This document shows positions 12,111 to 22,073 of a stretch of DNA of 64,000 nt, in pieces. The notes below the pieces were generated by a model, which ran no database searches, had not been told where the DNA came from, and saw only the letters and a list, made by a program, of their open reading frames with translations. Position numbers and translations under genes: made by a program. Each line of letters starts with the position of its first letter. The first letter of the stretch is position 1. This stretch comes from Chaetoderma sp. LZ-2023a. Its lineage: Eukaryota > Mollusca > Caudofoveata > Chaetodermatida > Chaetodermatidae. The DNA lies in assembly GCA_034401795.1 (NCBI GenBank), contig JAVVLW010001635.1, positions 1 to 64,000 of the forward strand. Direction: 5' to 3'.

Positions 12111-12548
12111 TTCTGGTTTATCATTGCTATGGAAGCTGATTAGAGGTTTTGTATTCATCACACACCCCTGTCTGTTTGTGAGCAAGATAGTAAAAAGTAA
12201 TTGTCAGATTCTGATGAAACGTTGCAGATCAGTTGGTGATGGGACAAAGACAGATGGGCTAGATGGGTTGCAGATTTTGAATAACCTGTATCTGGATTCA
12301 AATCATCTAAATCCCAATAAAAATCTTCACAATGTGTTCTTGTCACAGGTCACATGCCCGGTAAATTCCATCCCAATCTGTCCATCTCTCTTTAGTCACA
12401 TTGTTCACAGACAAACAAACAAAACTTGGCCAGTTGAGGTACATGTGCTATCCTGACTGCTGTTCTCGTTTATTACTTTGTTACAGGATCCTATTGTTTT
12501 CAGAAAGTAATTCTGTAAGCTGTTATGTTGTGATTGTGTTTGACACAG

Positions 12549-12700
12549 GTTACTGCAGTTGTGTGAACAGAATCTCTCAGACTACCCAGTGGAGCTGGAC
12601 GTGGATACACAGAAGCCTAATCAAGACACACTTGGCTGGGCTTATTTCTCGTGTAGTCTCGCTATTTTACGTTTGCTGCTCAATATCACTCATGATAATG
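12549..12700 (+). CDS. WAPL: WAPL exon c
   Basis: 152 nt. One nt completes an Arg codon with exon b, 50 codons follow (LLQLCEQNL...SLAILRLLLNITHDN), and one nt is left for the next exon. Acceptor GACACAG, donor GTGAGG. The helical segment LRLLLNITHDN followed by EWG across the splice matches the conserved LLNLTNDNEWG-type block of WAPL. An intron phase of 1 at this point is confirmed by the next exon's two-nt start. Confidence 0.92.
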
Positions 12701-12740
12701 GTGAGGATTATGAGGTGGTCTTGGTTTGTCTTTGATATTA

Positions 12741-12816
12741 ACCTTTTGACCAAAAACTGGCCTCTGTTGTAGTCTTGGGAAAAGTCCATTTGCAAACCAA
12801 GAGAAGACTATTTTTA
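12741..12816. repeat. Left half of a MITE-2 split by F4
   Basis: GTCCATTTGCAAACCAAGAG and AAGACTATTTTT match MITE-2 up to the exact point where AGCTCACCTGG of F4 begins. The other half resumes at 14055. Confidence 0.75.
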
Positions 12817-14054
12817 GCTCACCTGGCCAGAAAGCCAAGTGAGTTTTATGTGATGGTGACCGTCCCTCACTCATCCGTCAACTTTTGCTATAAAAAGTAT
12901 TTCCTAAATGTCTTAGCAGATTTTAACCAATTCTGGCTGGAAGGATCCTATAGTGGTAGGCTTTAGAACTTTTAATCAGAATTTTGATTGGTAAATGTTT
13001 TAGGCTGTCAAAAAATTGTCCTCAAATCCTTTAAGGCGTATCTCCTCTGAAACCAATTGGTGGATCTTAAATCTGATTTTGCTGGAAGGATGCTATGTGC
13101 TTCAGAATTTCTATTACGAATAGTGAATGGTCCAAATTTTCAGTGGCCATCTTTGATTATCCAAAGATTTTCCTGAAATCATTTAAAACGTATCACCTAA
13201 ACAGTTTGGCGGATTTTATTGAAACTTAGCGGGAAGGATCCTATGGAGTACCTATTTTCTGGAAGCATTTAAAATGCTACTCCTTAATCATCGTCCAAAT
13301 TTCAATGAAACTTCGGTATAACTATCGTATGGCGGTAAACTTCAACATATTAAACAAGAATTTTGATAGGTCAGTTTTTTGATTCTCCGAAGAATGTATC
13401 TACTGCTAAACTGCTTATCATATTTGAACCAAATTTCGTTTGAAATATCTTAGGGGGATAGGCTTCAGAACTTGTATTCGGAATTTTGATTGGTGACTTG
13501 TACACTTTTTTCGGTGAGCATTTTGGATTATCAAAAAATTTTCTCAAAATTCTTTAAAACATCTAAATTGCTTGGCACATTTTAACCAAATTTGGCTGGA
13601 TAAATCTTATGTTGTTAGGTTCCAGAAATTCTATTCAGAATTTTGCTTGGTTGATTTTTCTGGTGATCATCTTGGATTTTCAAAATGACTCCAGAAATCC
13701 AAATAAAATACTACTCTAATCAATTGCACGATTTTGACAAAATTTGTGTGGAACGATCCTAGAGTGGTAGACTTCAACACTTCTAATGAGAATTTGGATT
13801 GGTGAATTTATTTGGTGCCCATTTTGGATTTCCAGATATGCCCGGGAAATCGTGTAAAATATTTCTCCTAAATTACGCTGCCACAAATTTAAAATTAAAA
13901 CAAAAATTTCTATTTCTTGCCAGACCTGTTGCATTTCTGGTAAAACATTTCTGGTAAAAAAAAATCTATATGACGCTACATATAGAATATGTATGGCCTT
14001 TCTACTTGAAATGCCAATGTTCCAGGTGCTTGATAGAGGCCCTTGGTCCTCTTG
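12817..14054 (+). mobile_element. F4 element (4b modules) inserted in a MITE-2
   Basis: Begins with AGCTCACCTGGCC...AAGCCAAGTGAG and ends AGAGGCCCTTGGTCCTCTTG. The interior holds ~190 bp modules of the type ATTTTAACCAAATTTGGCTGG, CAGAATTTTGATTGGT and GGTGGCCATCTTGGAT. Both boundaries are defined by the interrupted MITE-2 (12741-12816 and 14055-14196), and there is no obvious target duplication. Confidence 0.8.
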
Positions 14055-14196
14055 GTAAAAATTTACTACTGGAATGCCTGGCTCGATAACTGAGCCAGTC
14101 ATTCCAGTGGTAAATATTTAAAAGTCTGCTTGGCCTGCAAATGAAAATAAAAAACCAAATATTTTTATTTTTTCGGCACACCATTAAGGGTTAAGT
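14055..14196. repeat. Right half of the split MITE-2
   Basis: Continues the MITE-2 palindrome with TTACTACTGGAATGCCTGGC, CGATAACTGAGCCAGTCATT, CCAGTGGTAAAT, and the end ACCATTAAGGGTTAA. Confidence 0.75.
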
Positions 14197-14723
14197 ATCA
14201 CTTCCCTTCCCGCCCCCTCCCCCCATCCAATCTAAAAAGATATAACGTTTCATCTTTCCATGTGTCCTTCCAGACAACCATTTTTGTGCAATGGCTATAG
14301 AGTTCTGCAAGGATGACCATTAATGTCCACCAAAATGATGTTCATGGTTCACAGAGCCCCATTGTATGTTGGGTAAAAAGCGCAAATGTCAACGTCATTC
14401 AATTATGGAAATTGGATTTCCAGATGATTTCCCGAGTTCTACTACACTAGTCTTAGTCTTCCATTTGCTGAGTGTCCATACGGATTTTGAGTCGGGGTCA
14501 TTGTGACCCAATCATGGAAGCTGTCTTTCTGAATGATATCTTGATTTGTGGTGAATCAATCTTTACTAAACTTAATTTGGAGTGTTTTGATTGCACTTGG
14601 TAGCTTGAAGAACCCTTAAAAACTACCTATTGACTCTCGTCTTTTCCAAAGTGGTTATACGGCGAAAATATATATACTTTCGGTCCCTATGCTACTTGTC
14701 CGCTATATTTTGTGAATTTCACA

Positions 14724-15110
14724 CAATGGAGGATTCCAGTTTATCCATCAATCATATGACATCATAATCAACTATGAGACTTATATGCGGATGTCATAAT
14801 CAATTAGTTTTGAATGACGTAACTAAGTTCATCACGTCCGCTTAATTGATGATGGCCTAAGCGTTGTTGTACGAATTGTAGGTCTTTACTATTTAATACA
14901 CATGCTGATGAATATTTTAAGACTAATTTAACTGGGCCACCCAGTCAAATTAGTTTCAAAATATTCATCAGCATACCTGTACAGTTTGCTGGAAATTGAT
15001 AGTCAAGGAGTTCAGGGCTCGATCGATCCCAAATCAGGCAAAGTGTGGGTGGAGCTTAGCTAGAGATTGGCAGGGATCATCTATTATCCTTTTGAACTGA
15101 GATTTAGCCA
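14724..15110 (+). mobile_element. MITE-1, near full length
   Basis: CAATGGAGGATTCCAGTTTATCC end, then ATGACATCATAATCA tracts, GTACGAATTGTAGGTC, a hairpin core (14905-14975), GGAAATTGATAGTCA, GATCGATCCCAA, and GTGTGGGTGGAGCTTAGCTA near the other end. Confidence 0.7.
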
Positions 15111-15726
15111 CATGAGAAAAAGATGAAAAACATTAAATATCTTCTATATTATCTATGTGCCTGGAAGCCTAAAATTGTCAATAAGTTTGCTTCCGCAAGA
15201 GATCGCTTGACCAGACTTGGGTTGAAGGGTGCCCGTGTCACTGTGTGATAAATTTGTGGTCAAATTGTCAAAAGGCGATGGTGACAGAAATTATTGCAAA
15301 CACGAACAGCGCGAGTACTGCACAAATTTGTGCTTGATTACATACAAAGAGTGGTGGTTGGTCGCATTAGACAGGTGTTCATGTGTGTAGCAGCTCAATA
15401 AACTGCCTTGTCCCTTAGTTAAGTTAGTTAGTTAGTTCCTTCATCAGTCAGTCACAAAAGCTTATTCTGCACTGTTTTTCAAGAGTTTTCCGTATACAGT
15501 AATCAAATTTGGTGTATGCATGCATTGTATGCTTACGGTATTTTACTGCTGGAATTCCTGACTCAGTGATGGAGTATGTGGATCCACGGGCTATGTTCAG
15601 AAATAATCTCATGGCCTGCGGATGGACATTCAGTACTGTACGCAAAAACTAATTTTCTCCCCAAATTCTAAACTTAAAGGGTTAAATTGGTTGTGATGGG
15701 ATTGTAAATGCTTTTTAAAGTTGACA

Positions 15727-15915
15727 ATTAACACTTTAATCCTCAAACTTGTTCAAGAAAAGTTAAAATTTCTCATAGAAAACGTTCATTTGCAGACTAA
15801 GAAAAGATTACTTTTGAAATAAATTTTCAAAAATAGTCTTCTTGGTCTGCAAATTGGCATTTCTCAGCACCACTGCAGAAGTGGTTTTTGGCTGGTATAA
15901 GTGATAAAGGGTTAA
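15727..15915. mobile_element. MITE-2, TTAA-flanked
   Basis: Starts after TTAA with CACTTTAATCCTCAAAC and ends GTGATAAAGGGTTAA. Internal TTCATTTGCAGACTAAG pairs with CTTGGTCTGCAAATTGG. A more degenerate relative lies at ~15530-15680. Confidence 0.65.
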
Positions 15916-16178
15916 GGTAGGTGTAAAGTTGTCCTGAAGCAATAAGATTAGGAAATATTTTGAAAAGTTCAGTAGCGATCGTCTTGTTCTGAGCCGCCAT
16001 TTTGCCTTGATATTTGCAGTCACCATTATTTGGGATTCTATAGCACATAGCAATAATTTGATAAATCCGTCCTTTCTGGTAAAAGATTTAATCGTCCAAA
16101 GGGTATGTATATCTAAGATATGCTTGTCTAAATGTGATGTACACGTATATAGTCTGTACATTGTATGCTATCTTTTAG

Positions 16179-16294
16179 AATGGGGCTGCACAAAAGTCGG
16201 TGAACAGAATACAGCAGTGAGAACAATCATGTTGTGTGTCCTATATACAGCAAAATTTGTTCCCGTTGACCAAAGATTTGACCTTCTAGTTCTG
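16179..16294 (+). CDS. WAPL: WAPL exon d
   Basis: 116 nt: two nt complete the Glu codon, then 38 codons, WGCTKVGEQNTAVRTIMLC...VPVDQRFDLLVL, ending in phase 0. Acceptor TCTTTTAG, donor GTAAAT. The motif EWGxTKxGEQ and the block QRFDLLVL joined to GLGLLINLVE are among the most conserved stretches of the family. The donor is followed almost at once by an AT-rich, partly palindromic stretch and a MITE-2. Confidence 0.93.
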
Positions 16295-16414
16295 GTAAAT
16301 TTACAAAGTTTATTGTATATAATATATATGTGTGTTATATATATAGTTATGCTGGTGGTAAATTTTCAAAAACAGTTATATATATATGATTGATCAAGAA
16401 AATAAAAATCTTTT

Positions 16415-16604
16415 TCGGTGAATGTCTATTTGCATGCAAACAGAAGACTGTTTGAAAATTTACCACCAGAATAACCGGCTTGGTTTTCGAGCCAGTCATT
16501 CCAGTGGTAAATTATCAAAAATAGTCTTCCTTCGGTCTGCAAATGGACATTTCAAAAGACCTCTACAGAAGCTGTTTTTGGCTGATATGAGTGGTAAAGG
16601 GTTA
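16415..16604. repeat. MITE-2, partial
   Basis: TGTCTATTTGCATGCAAACAG, CCGGCTTGG...GAGCCAGTCATTCCAGTGG, GGTCTGCAAATGGACATTTC, ending GTGGTAAAGGGTTA. The stretch 16295-16415 before it is AT-rich with TATATA runs. Confidence 0.65.
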
Positions 16605-16825
16605 GAGCATTAAGTAGTACATGCATATGTATGGGTTGAAGAATTTATAACGTCGGATGTGGAACAGAGGGGTAGGGGGACAGCCTACTGGCTAATGGCT
16701 CTTTAACCATATGGCTCGTGCCTAGAGACTCCATGGTGTGGAGATTATATATCTTGTATGCTTCCTTTTCATCTCCTGATTGGAGTGTTTATGTTTGCAC
16801 ATGTGTCCCCTCTTATATCCTGGGT

Positions 16826-17325
16826 AATGCAGTAAGAAGCATGCTCATACCTAAGGTTAGGTATTGCTGTATTTCTCTTGAATCCTCAGTTTGAAGAGTC
16901 ACTGTTTCCCCTGCATAAGTCTTGGGAAAGTAAAGTGCTGAGCTTGGGGGGAGTCTTTTTGGACATCCCTGTAGTGCTTCTGACTACTCAGTTTGAAGTC
17001 GTGTTTCCCTTACATATATGTTGGGGGGGGGGGGGGGGGCCGAGGTACCTATCGCCACCTCATGCTACTTCTGTGAGAAGAATTAGCTTTGAAATGGCGC
17101 GCAGGAGTATCTCTGGGTGGGGATTGTCTGTATTGGCTCCTACCATAGTTTGCTGATTAATTTAAACTGGTAAAACGTGATAAGCCATGTCGCTGAAGTA
17201 TACCTGACGCTTGTCTTCGTTTGGAGGGTGAAAGTCAGATACTTGACATCTGACTTTCGTCCTCCAACCGAAGACAAGTGTCACGTATACTTCAGCGATG
17301 TGGCTTATCACGTTTTACCAGTTTA
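16826..17325 (+). repeat. Inverted-repeat partner of 10.5 kb and a 160-bp palindrome
   Basis: 16826-17245 is the opposite-orientation copy of 10510-10985. At 17163-17325 two ~80-nt arms (GGTAAAACGTGATAAGCCA... and ...TGGCTTATCACGTTTTACC) are near-perfect complements meeting around 17244, so a long stem-loop is possible. A 17-base G run is at 17023-17039. 16605-16825 holds nothing recognised. Confidence 0.75.
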
Positions 17326-17473
17326 TATATACGTGTTGGTTTATATACACCTTAGCTAACATGGGTTGTTGGTAAATACTATTTTTATCTCAACTCTAAG
17401 AAGTAAAGCACGATATTGTGATACTCTCGGTGTCCTCTTGCAGTGATGGTAATGGCAGTGGCGACGCCATCCA

Positions 17474-17978
17474 ATGGACCTTTCCATTTTTAGCTATGCT
17501 CGTGTTGGGATCGATCGATCGATCTCTGAACTCCCTGATTATCAATTTCTAGAAAACTATAATGGCAGCAACAGCATCCAGTCAAATTAGTTTCAAAATA
17601 TTCAACAACTTTTTAATTAAATGGTTTAGACATACAATTCGTACAACGTGTCGGACTATTGAGAGTTAACCCGTAGCACACTGATGTCAATATTCTATCT
17701 TTTACGGTGTCAATGGCAAAGAAACTAGTGTACATTTTTCAACAATTTTGAGGGAAAATGTTGCTGTCTGCGATAGGACCATCTTCCACCAAATTTGTTG
17801 AAAAATAAACACCAGTTCATCTTTTATTTTAATTAGAAAATTGAAAATTTTGACAGAGTGGTAAGGGTTAAAGACAGGCCATATAAAATCATTTGTGATG
17901 TAATGATTATGATGTTATCATACACGCCGCTTAGCTGATTATGACATCAGACGATAGATGGATACTCTGGAAAGGTGA
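17474..17978 (-). mobile_element. MITE-1 nested in F6
   Basis: Starts CAATGGACCTTTCCATTTTTAGC and ends GGATACTCTGGAAAGGT, in reverse orientation relative to the 14724 copy. Contains half of the hairpin core (17570-17610) and the TGATTATGACATCAGA tract. It is interrupted by MITE-3 (17670-17867). Confidence 0.75.
17670..17867. mobile_element. MITE-3 nested in MITE-1
   Basis: ~198 bp palindrome, ends CCCGTAGCACACTGATGTCA and GACAGAGTGGTAAGGG, with TTAA on both sides (17666-17669, 17868-17871). The flanking MITE-1 sequence is cleanly split, so the TTAA is a target duplication. Confidence 0.88.
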
Positions 17979-19745
17979 ATTTATGTTTAGTTCAACGTAG
18001 CAATTAATATCACAGGTTTAATTAACCATACTGGACCAATACTTCCTTATAATGAGTGCACTTGACCCAATGACATTGTGGTCAGATTGTCAATGGTCAA
18101 GGTCAGTGTCACCTTGATAAAACTAGATTTTTTGTAGCATTAACATTTTGTGTTTAGCTCAACTTACCAGTTTATATCGCATGTTTAGTTAAGTATTATG
18201 GCCCCAAACTGATATAATGAGAAGGCATGACACAATGATCTTGGGTCAAAGGCTCAAAAGTCAGATCATTGTGACCTTGATAAAAACTCTTTTTTCAACA
18301 TTAAAATATTGAGTCTAGCTTGACGTAGCATTTCATATCTCATGTTTGGTTAATCATACTGTACTCAAACCTAGACACACACTTCCTTATTATGAGAGGG
18401 CACACATGCTTTCTTATAGTGAGAGGGCATGACACAATAACCTTGGGGTCAGAAGGTCAAAAGCCAAAGTTCTTGTGACCTTGGTAAAGATTTTTTTCAA
18501 CATTAACTTTGTTGGTTTATATATCATGTTTGGTTAATCATACTGGACACTCCCTTATAATGAGAGGCAATGACCAAAAGGGCAAAGTCATGGTGACATT
18601 GGTAAAAACGTATTTTTTTCCAATATTAACATTTTGCGCTTATCTCAAGTTCACAATTCATATCTCATGCATGGTTAATCGTACTGGACCTAAATGTGGA
18701 CATGTTCTTCCTTATAATGAGAGGGCATGCCGTGATGACCTTGAGGTCAATAGTTCAATGGCCAAGATCATTCTGACTGATAAAAAGTCCTCCAGCATTC
18801 ACATTTTGCATTTAGCTCAACTTAGCAATCCATATCCCATGTTTAGTTAAGCACATTTGGATAAGTATTTCCTGATCACAAGCTGGCATGACAATCACCT
18901 TGACACTAAAGTGTCAAAGGTCAAAGCTAGTTCGATAATGACAAAACAGTTTCTTCAAGAATACCATTTTGCGTTAAGCTGAACTTAGTGGTTATTATCT
19001 CATGCTCGGTTAAGTACACTGGAGCCAAACTTGGCCTCCTACTTCCTTATAATAAGATGACATGACCCAATGACGGTGCAATCAAAAGGTCAAGGTCATT
19101 GTCACATTGGTAAAAACTATGTTGTTTATTTCAACATAAGCATTCTGTGTCTAGCCCGATTTACTGTTTAACATCTCATGCTTTGTGAAACGCACACGCC
19201 TCACATTCGGATAAATGCTTCTTGATCACAAGCTGTGGCATGACACAATCACCTTGACATAAACATTGCAAAGGTCAAATTCAGTGTGATGACAAAACCT
19301 TTTCAACAATAACCATTTGTGTTAAGCTAAACAAACTTACTTGGCCATATCTCGTGTTGGGATAATGATATTCTAGCCGAACTTGGACACATGTTTCCCT
19401 ATAATGCGAAGGCATAACACACTGACCTTCGAGTCAAAATGCCATGGTCACTGTATCCTTGGTAAAAACATGGGTTTTTTCAAATGTAATATTGTGTAAT
19501 TAGGTCATGATAATGGTTTATAGCTCGGGTTTGTTTAAGCATACTGTACCCAAACTTTGGCACATGCTTCCTTAATACAAATGCCTTGGGGGTCAAAAGG
19601 TGAAAGGCTGTGGTGACTGATATTGATTGACCTCTAGTTAGCCTAGTCTACTCTATGTAACTAGAATTATATTTGACATCAAGCGTCATAGTTCATTGCA
19701 ACATCATAAAGTCGAGCTTAATGGTGGCATTGCAACAACATTCAG

Positions 19746-20355
19746 GTAGTTGATGGTTTGTTTACTCTATTGATAGTTAAGTTTAATAGCTATTGACTGC
19801 ACTGGCTGTAAATCTTCATTCAATGTCATAATGTCGCTCATACATCGTTCAATCAGCGACACGATTTTGAAGTGCAAGTATGTGCTGATTTAGTCAATGT
19901 ATTTAGTATGGTTTCAGCAAATATAGATGTTATATTGAAAAATGGTATAAGCCGATGATGTAAAAACATGAAGTTAACATCTCAAAACAAGGGCAAAGAA
20001 AAATTCTATTAATATTTTTGTATCCATATCAGACCAGTAGTTTTTGTGATGATGCCTGCACGCAAGCACACACCAACACCTCAGCAAGACGTTGAAGTAT
20101 TTCCTGAGGGTAATGAGATGTAAAGTAATCAGCTGAGTTCAGTGTGTTGATGGATAACTGAAATGATGACGAAAGTATTAGTATCTTATATTAATATATC
20201 CCGTAACAAATTACATTCAAACGTGAGTCAAATTTTCGGTATTCTAACTTTGCCCTCGACCTTTAACGACAATGAGCAGTATATGTGAGACATGATTCCA
20301 CCACAATTCTTGTTATGTTTTATGCATGTAATTCACTCATTTGTCCATTTTTCAG
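19746..20355. other. Intron 4 end without recognised features
   Basis: No gene, RNA or repeat recognised before exon e. Likewise 20494-20940 at the start of intron 5. Confidence 0.5.
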
Positions 20356-20493
20356 GGGCTTGGATTGCTAATAAATTTGGTAGAACACTGTGATATAAAC
20401 CGTCGTGTCCTCTTCTCAATCGATGACATACAATACTGGGATGTTCAGGAAGATAGGACGAGTTCATTGACAGCTGTTCAGGCTCTTGTACAG
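20356..20493 (+). CDS. WAPL: WAPL exon e
   Basis: 138 nt, exactly 46 codons in phase 0, GLGLLINLVEHCDINRRVL...SLTAVQALVQ. Acceptor TTTTTCAG, donor GTGAAT. GLGLLINLVE and AVQALVQ are core WAPL helices. The loop between them (SIDDIQYWDVQEDRTS) replaces the longer Ser/Asp-rich loop of vertebrate WAPL, so this region is shorter here. The 9.25 kb intron that follows holds the DIRS element. Confidence 0.93.
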
Positions 20494-20959
20494 GTGAATA
20501 TCCTGGTATACTATTGATTCATACACAGATATGAGAGGATAGTGTTATCTTTCTTTTAGCATGGGATTCACAAGTGTTTGCTAGCCCTCACTTGGCTTGT
20601 TATGTGTACTAAGATAGGTTTGTCCATCTATGTGTACTGTAAGTGAAATATGTTATATTTCAAAGTGACCACTAAAGATATGATAATACAGATCAGTTGA
20701 CATAGTCTATATAGTTTAAAGTGGTTTAGACATTGTACAGGAATAACTGGATTTGTTCTGATTAAGTAGGCATATACTGGACAAATACAGCAATTAGGGA
20801 TGGTCAAATTCTTATCATTTGAGTCCAGTTAAAATTGGAAAAGTGTATTCTTTGATTCAGCAGTGCTGTTCTCAAAATTAAGTCATCCACCATTCTGACT
20901 AGAACTGAATAATGAGAGCTGATAATTTAGCAGTACAAAGCCTAATAAATGAGTGACAT

Positions 20960-21225
20960 CAAAATTTGGCATGGTATTATGTAATGGCGCCGTCCATCCG
21001 GGCGGGTGAGCGTTTGGGTGGGCGGGCGGCAGGCAGAGTGGTTTCCTGATGATAACTCCGTTACCGTTTGTCGGTTCGTATTGAAACTCCATAGGGCAGT
21101 TGAACTAGGTCTCGGGAAGAAACCTATTGAAATCGACGATGCTTTGAGATCCAAGATGGCTGCTAGCCACCGGCGGCCACCTTGAAATTTGGTTTCCGGA
21201 TTATAACTCTGTTACCGTTTATCGG
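20960..21225 (+). repeat. F5 modules left of the DIRS insertion
   Basis: GGCGCCGTCCATCCGGGCGG head-like stretch, then TGATAACTCCGTTACCGTTT, TTGAACTAGGTCTCGGGAAG, AAACCTATTGAAATCGACGA, CAAGATGGCTGC. The array stops at TTTATCGG (21225), where DIRS begins, and continues at 28449 with ATCGCTTTGAAAC. Confidence 0.75.
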
Positions 21226-21240
21226 TTCTACTTCTAATAA

Positions 21241-21398
21241 TACTTACCAGATGTACTATTATGATAATGTTTATTATCTAGTCTAGCTCAAAATAAACAA
21301 TTAAAACTCTGCACTCGCCATGGTCCTGCCCATACTGTGTCCGGGAATTACCATAGCCCCAGGTACCGAGTCAATTCCCAATCACAGTCAGATTCATC
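21241..21398 (+). repeat. DIRS left inverted terminal repeat
   Basis: From TACTTACCAGATGTACTATT to CAATCACAGTCAGATTCATC. Its reverse complement is at 28251-28407 with a few substitutions. The outer 15 bp (21226-21240, TTCTACTTCTAATAA) are unique to this end. Confidence 0.9.
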
Positions 21399-21720
21399 TA
21401 TTTTGCCGACTTCTCAAGTCGCATGTGTTTAAGCTCATAAAATTTTTCAGATCTTAACAGAATTCAGCGTGTTTGAAGTTATCCATTGCTGACTTCATGG
21501 AAGGAAAGAGAAAGTCATCACAGGGGCAGGTTGTATCAATCTAGAATTTATATATTCGTGCTGTAATGACTGTTTGAAATTTCCTTAAATTGGCACATTA
21601 TTTTAAAATGGTAGCCATTGATGGAGTCGCTCCGTTACCCGTTAAGTGTTTAATTTTATCCGGGTACTTGGTTAATTTCTCTTGTGACTTGTTTCATTCC
21701 AAGATGGATGCGCCCGTAGC

Positions 21721-21732
21721 CAAGATGGCGGC
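21721..21732 (+). promoter_or_regulatory. YY1-type site in DIRS leader
   Basis: CAAGATGGCGGC matches the YY1 core. A related AAGATGGATGCGCCC is 20 bp upstream. It lies ~340 bp before the gag-like start, where an internal promoter would be expected. Function is inferred from the motif only. Confidence 0.35.
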
Positions 21733-22073
21733 GCCCATGATAAACGTTTAGTTTTGGCTTGGCATGTCTATGCACTGTTTTAGGCCAATATTTAGCTCTC
21801 GCTTCATTGTCGAGGGTGTTTGTAACGACTGGTTTTTATTTCTTGGCTCTTTTAATGATTAGTTAATTTCCAAGTCGTGTTTATAAAATTTTCACTAACA
21901 AATTTTTCAAATATTTCCTCCCTAAAACTTGATTATCATTAATTTAAGTGAAAGTTAATGTTTTGTAAGTGATTTATATTACAATCAAGTACATTGTGCG
22001 TGTTGATCATCATATTATCATGCGCAGCGTTTTAATTCTTATTTTGTCTTCACAGAAAGTGAAGGGGCAAGGC

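Larger units (their letters stand above)
17382..19745 (+). mobile_element. F6 element split by nested MITEs
   Basis: Head at 17382-17473 (TTTTATCTCAACTCTAAGAA, ATTGTGATACTC, GGCAGTGGCGACGCC). The modules resume at ~17985 and run to ~19620 as about ten diverged 170-190 bp repeats with TCATGTTTGGTTAATCATAC, ACTTCCTTATAATGAGAGGG and GGTCAAAAGGTCA. The tail is GCATTGCAAC with CATAAAGTCGAGCTTAATGG. Confidence 0.7.

Noticed and set aside
21969..22073. Upstream start for the DIRS gag-like ORF at 21969
   Set aside because: The extra 35 residues are AT-rich and unlike the coding composition that begins at 22074; the Cys-rich domain starts right after the 22074 Met.
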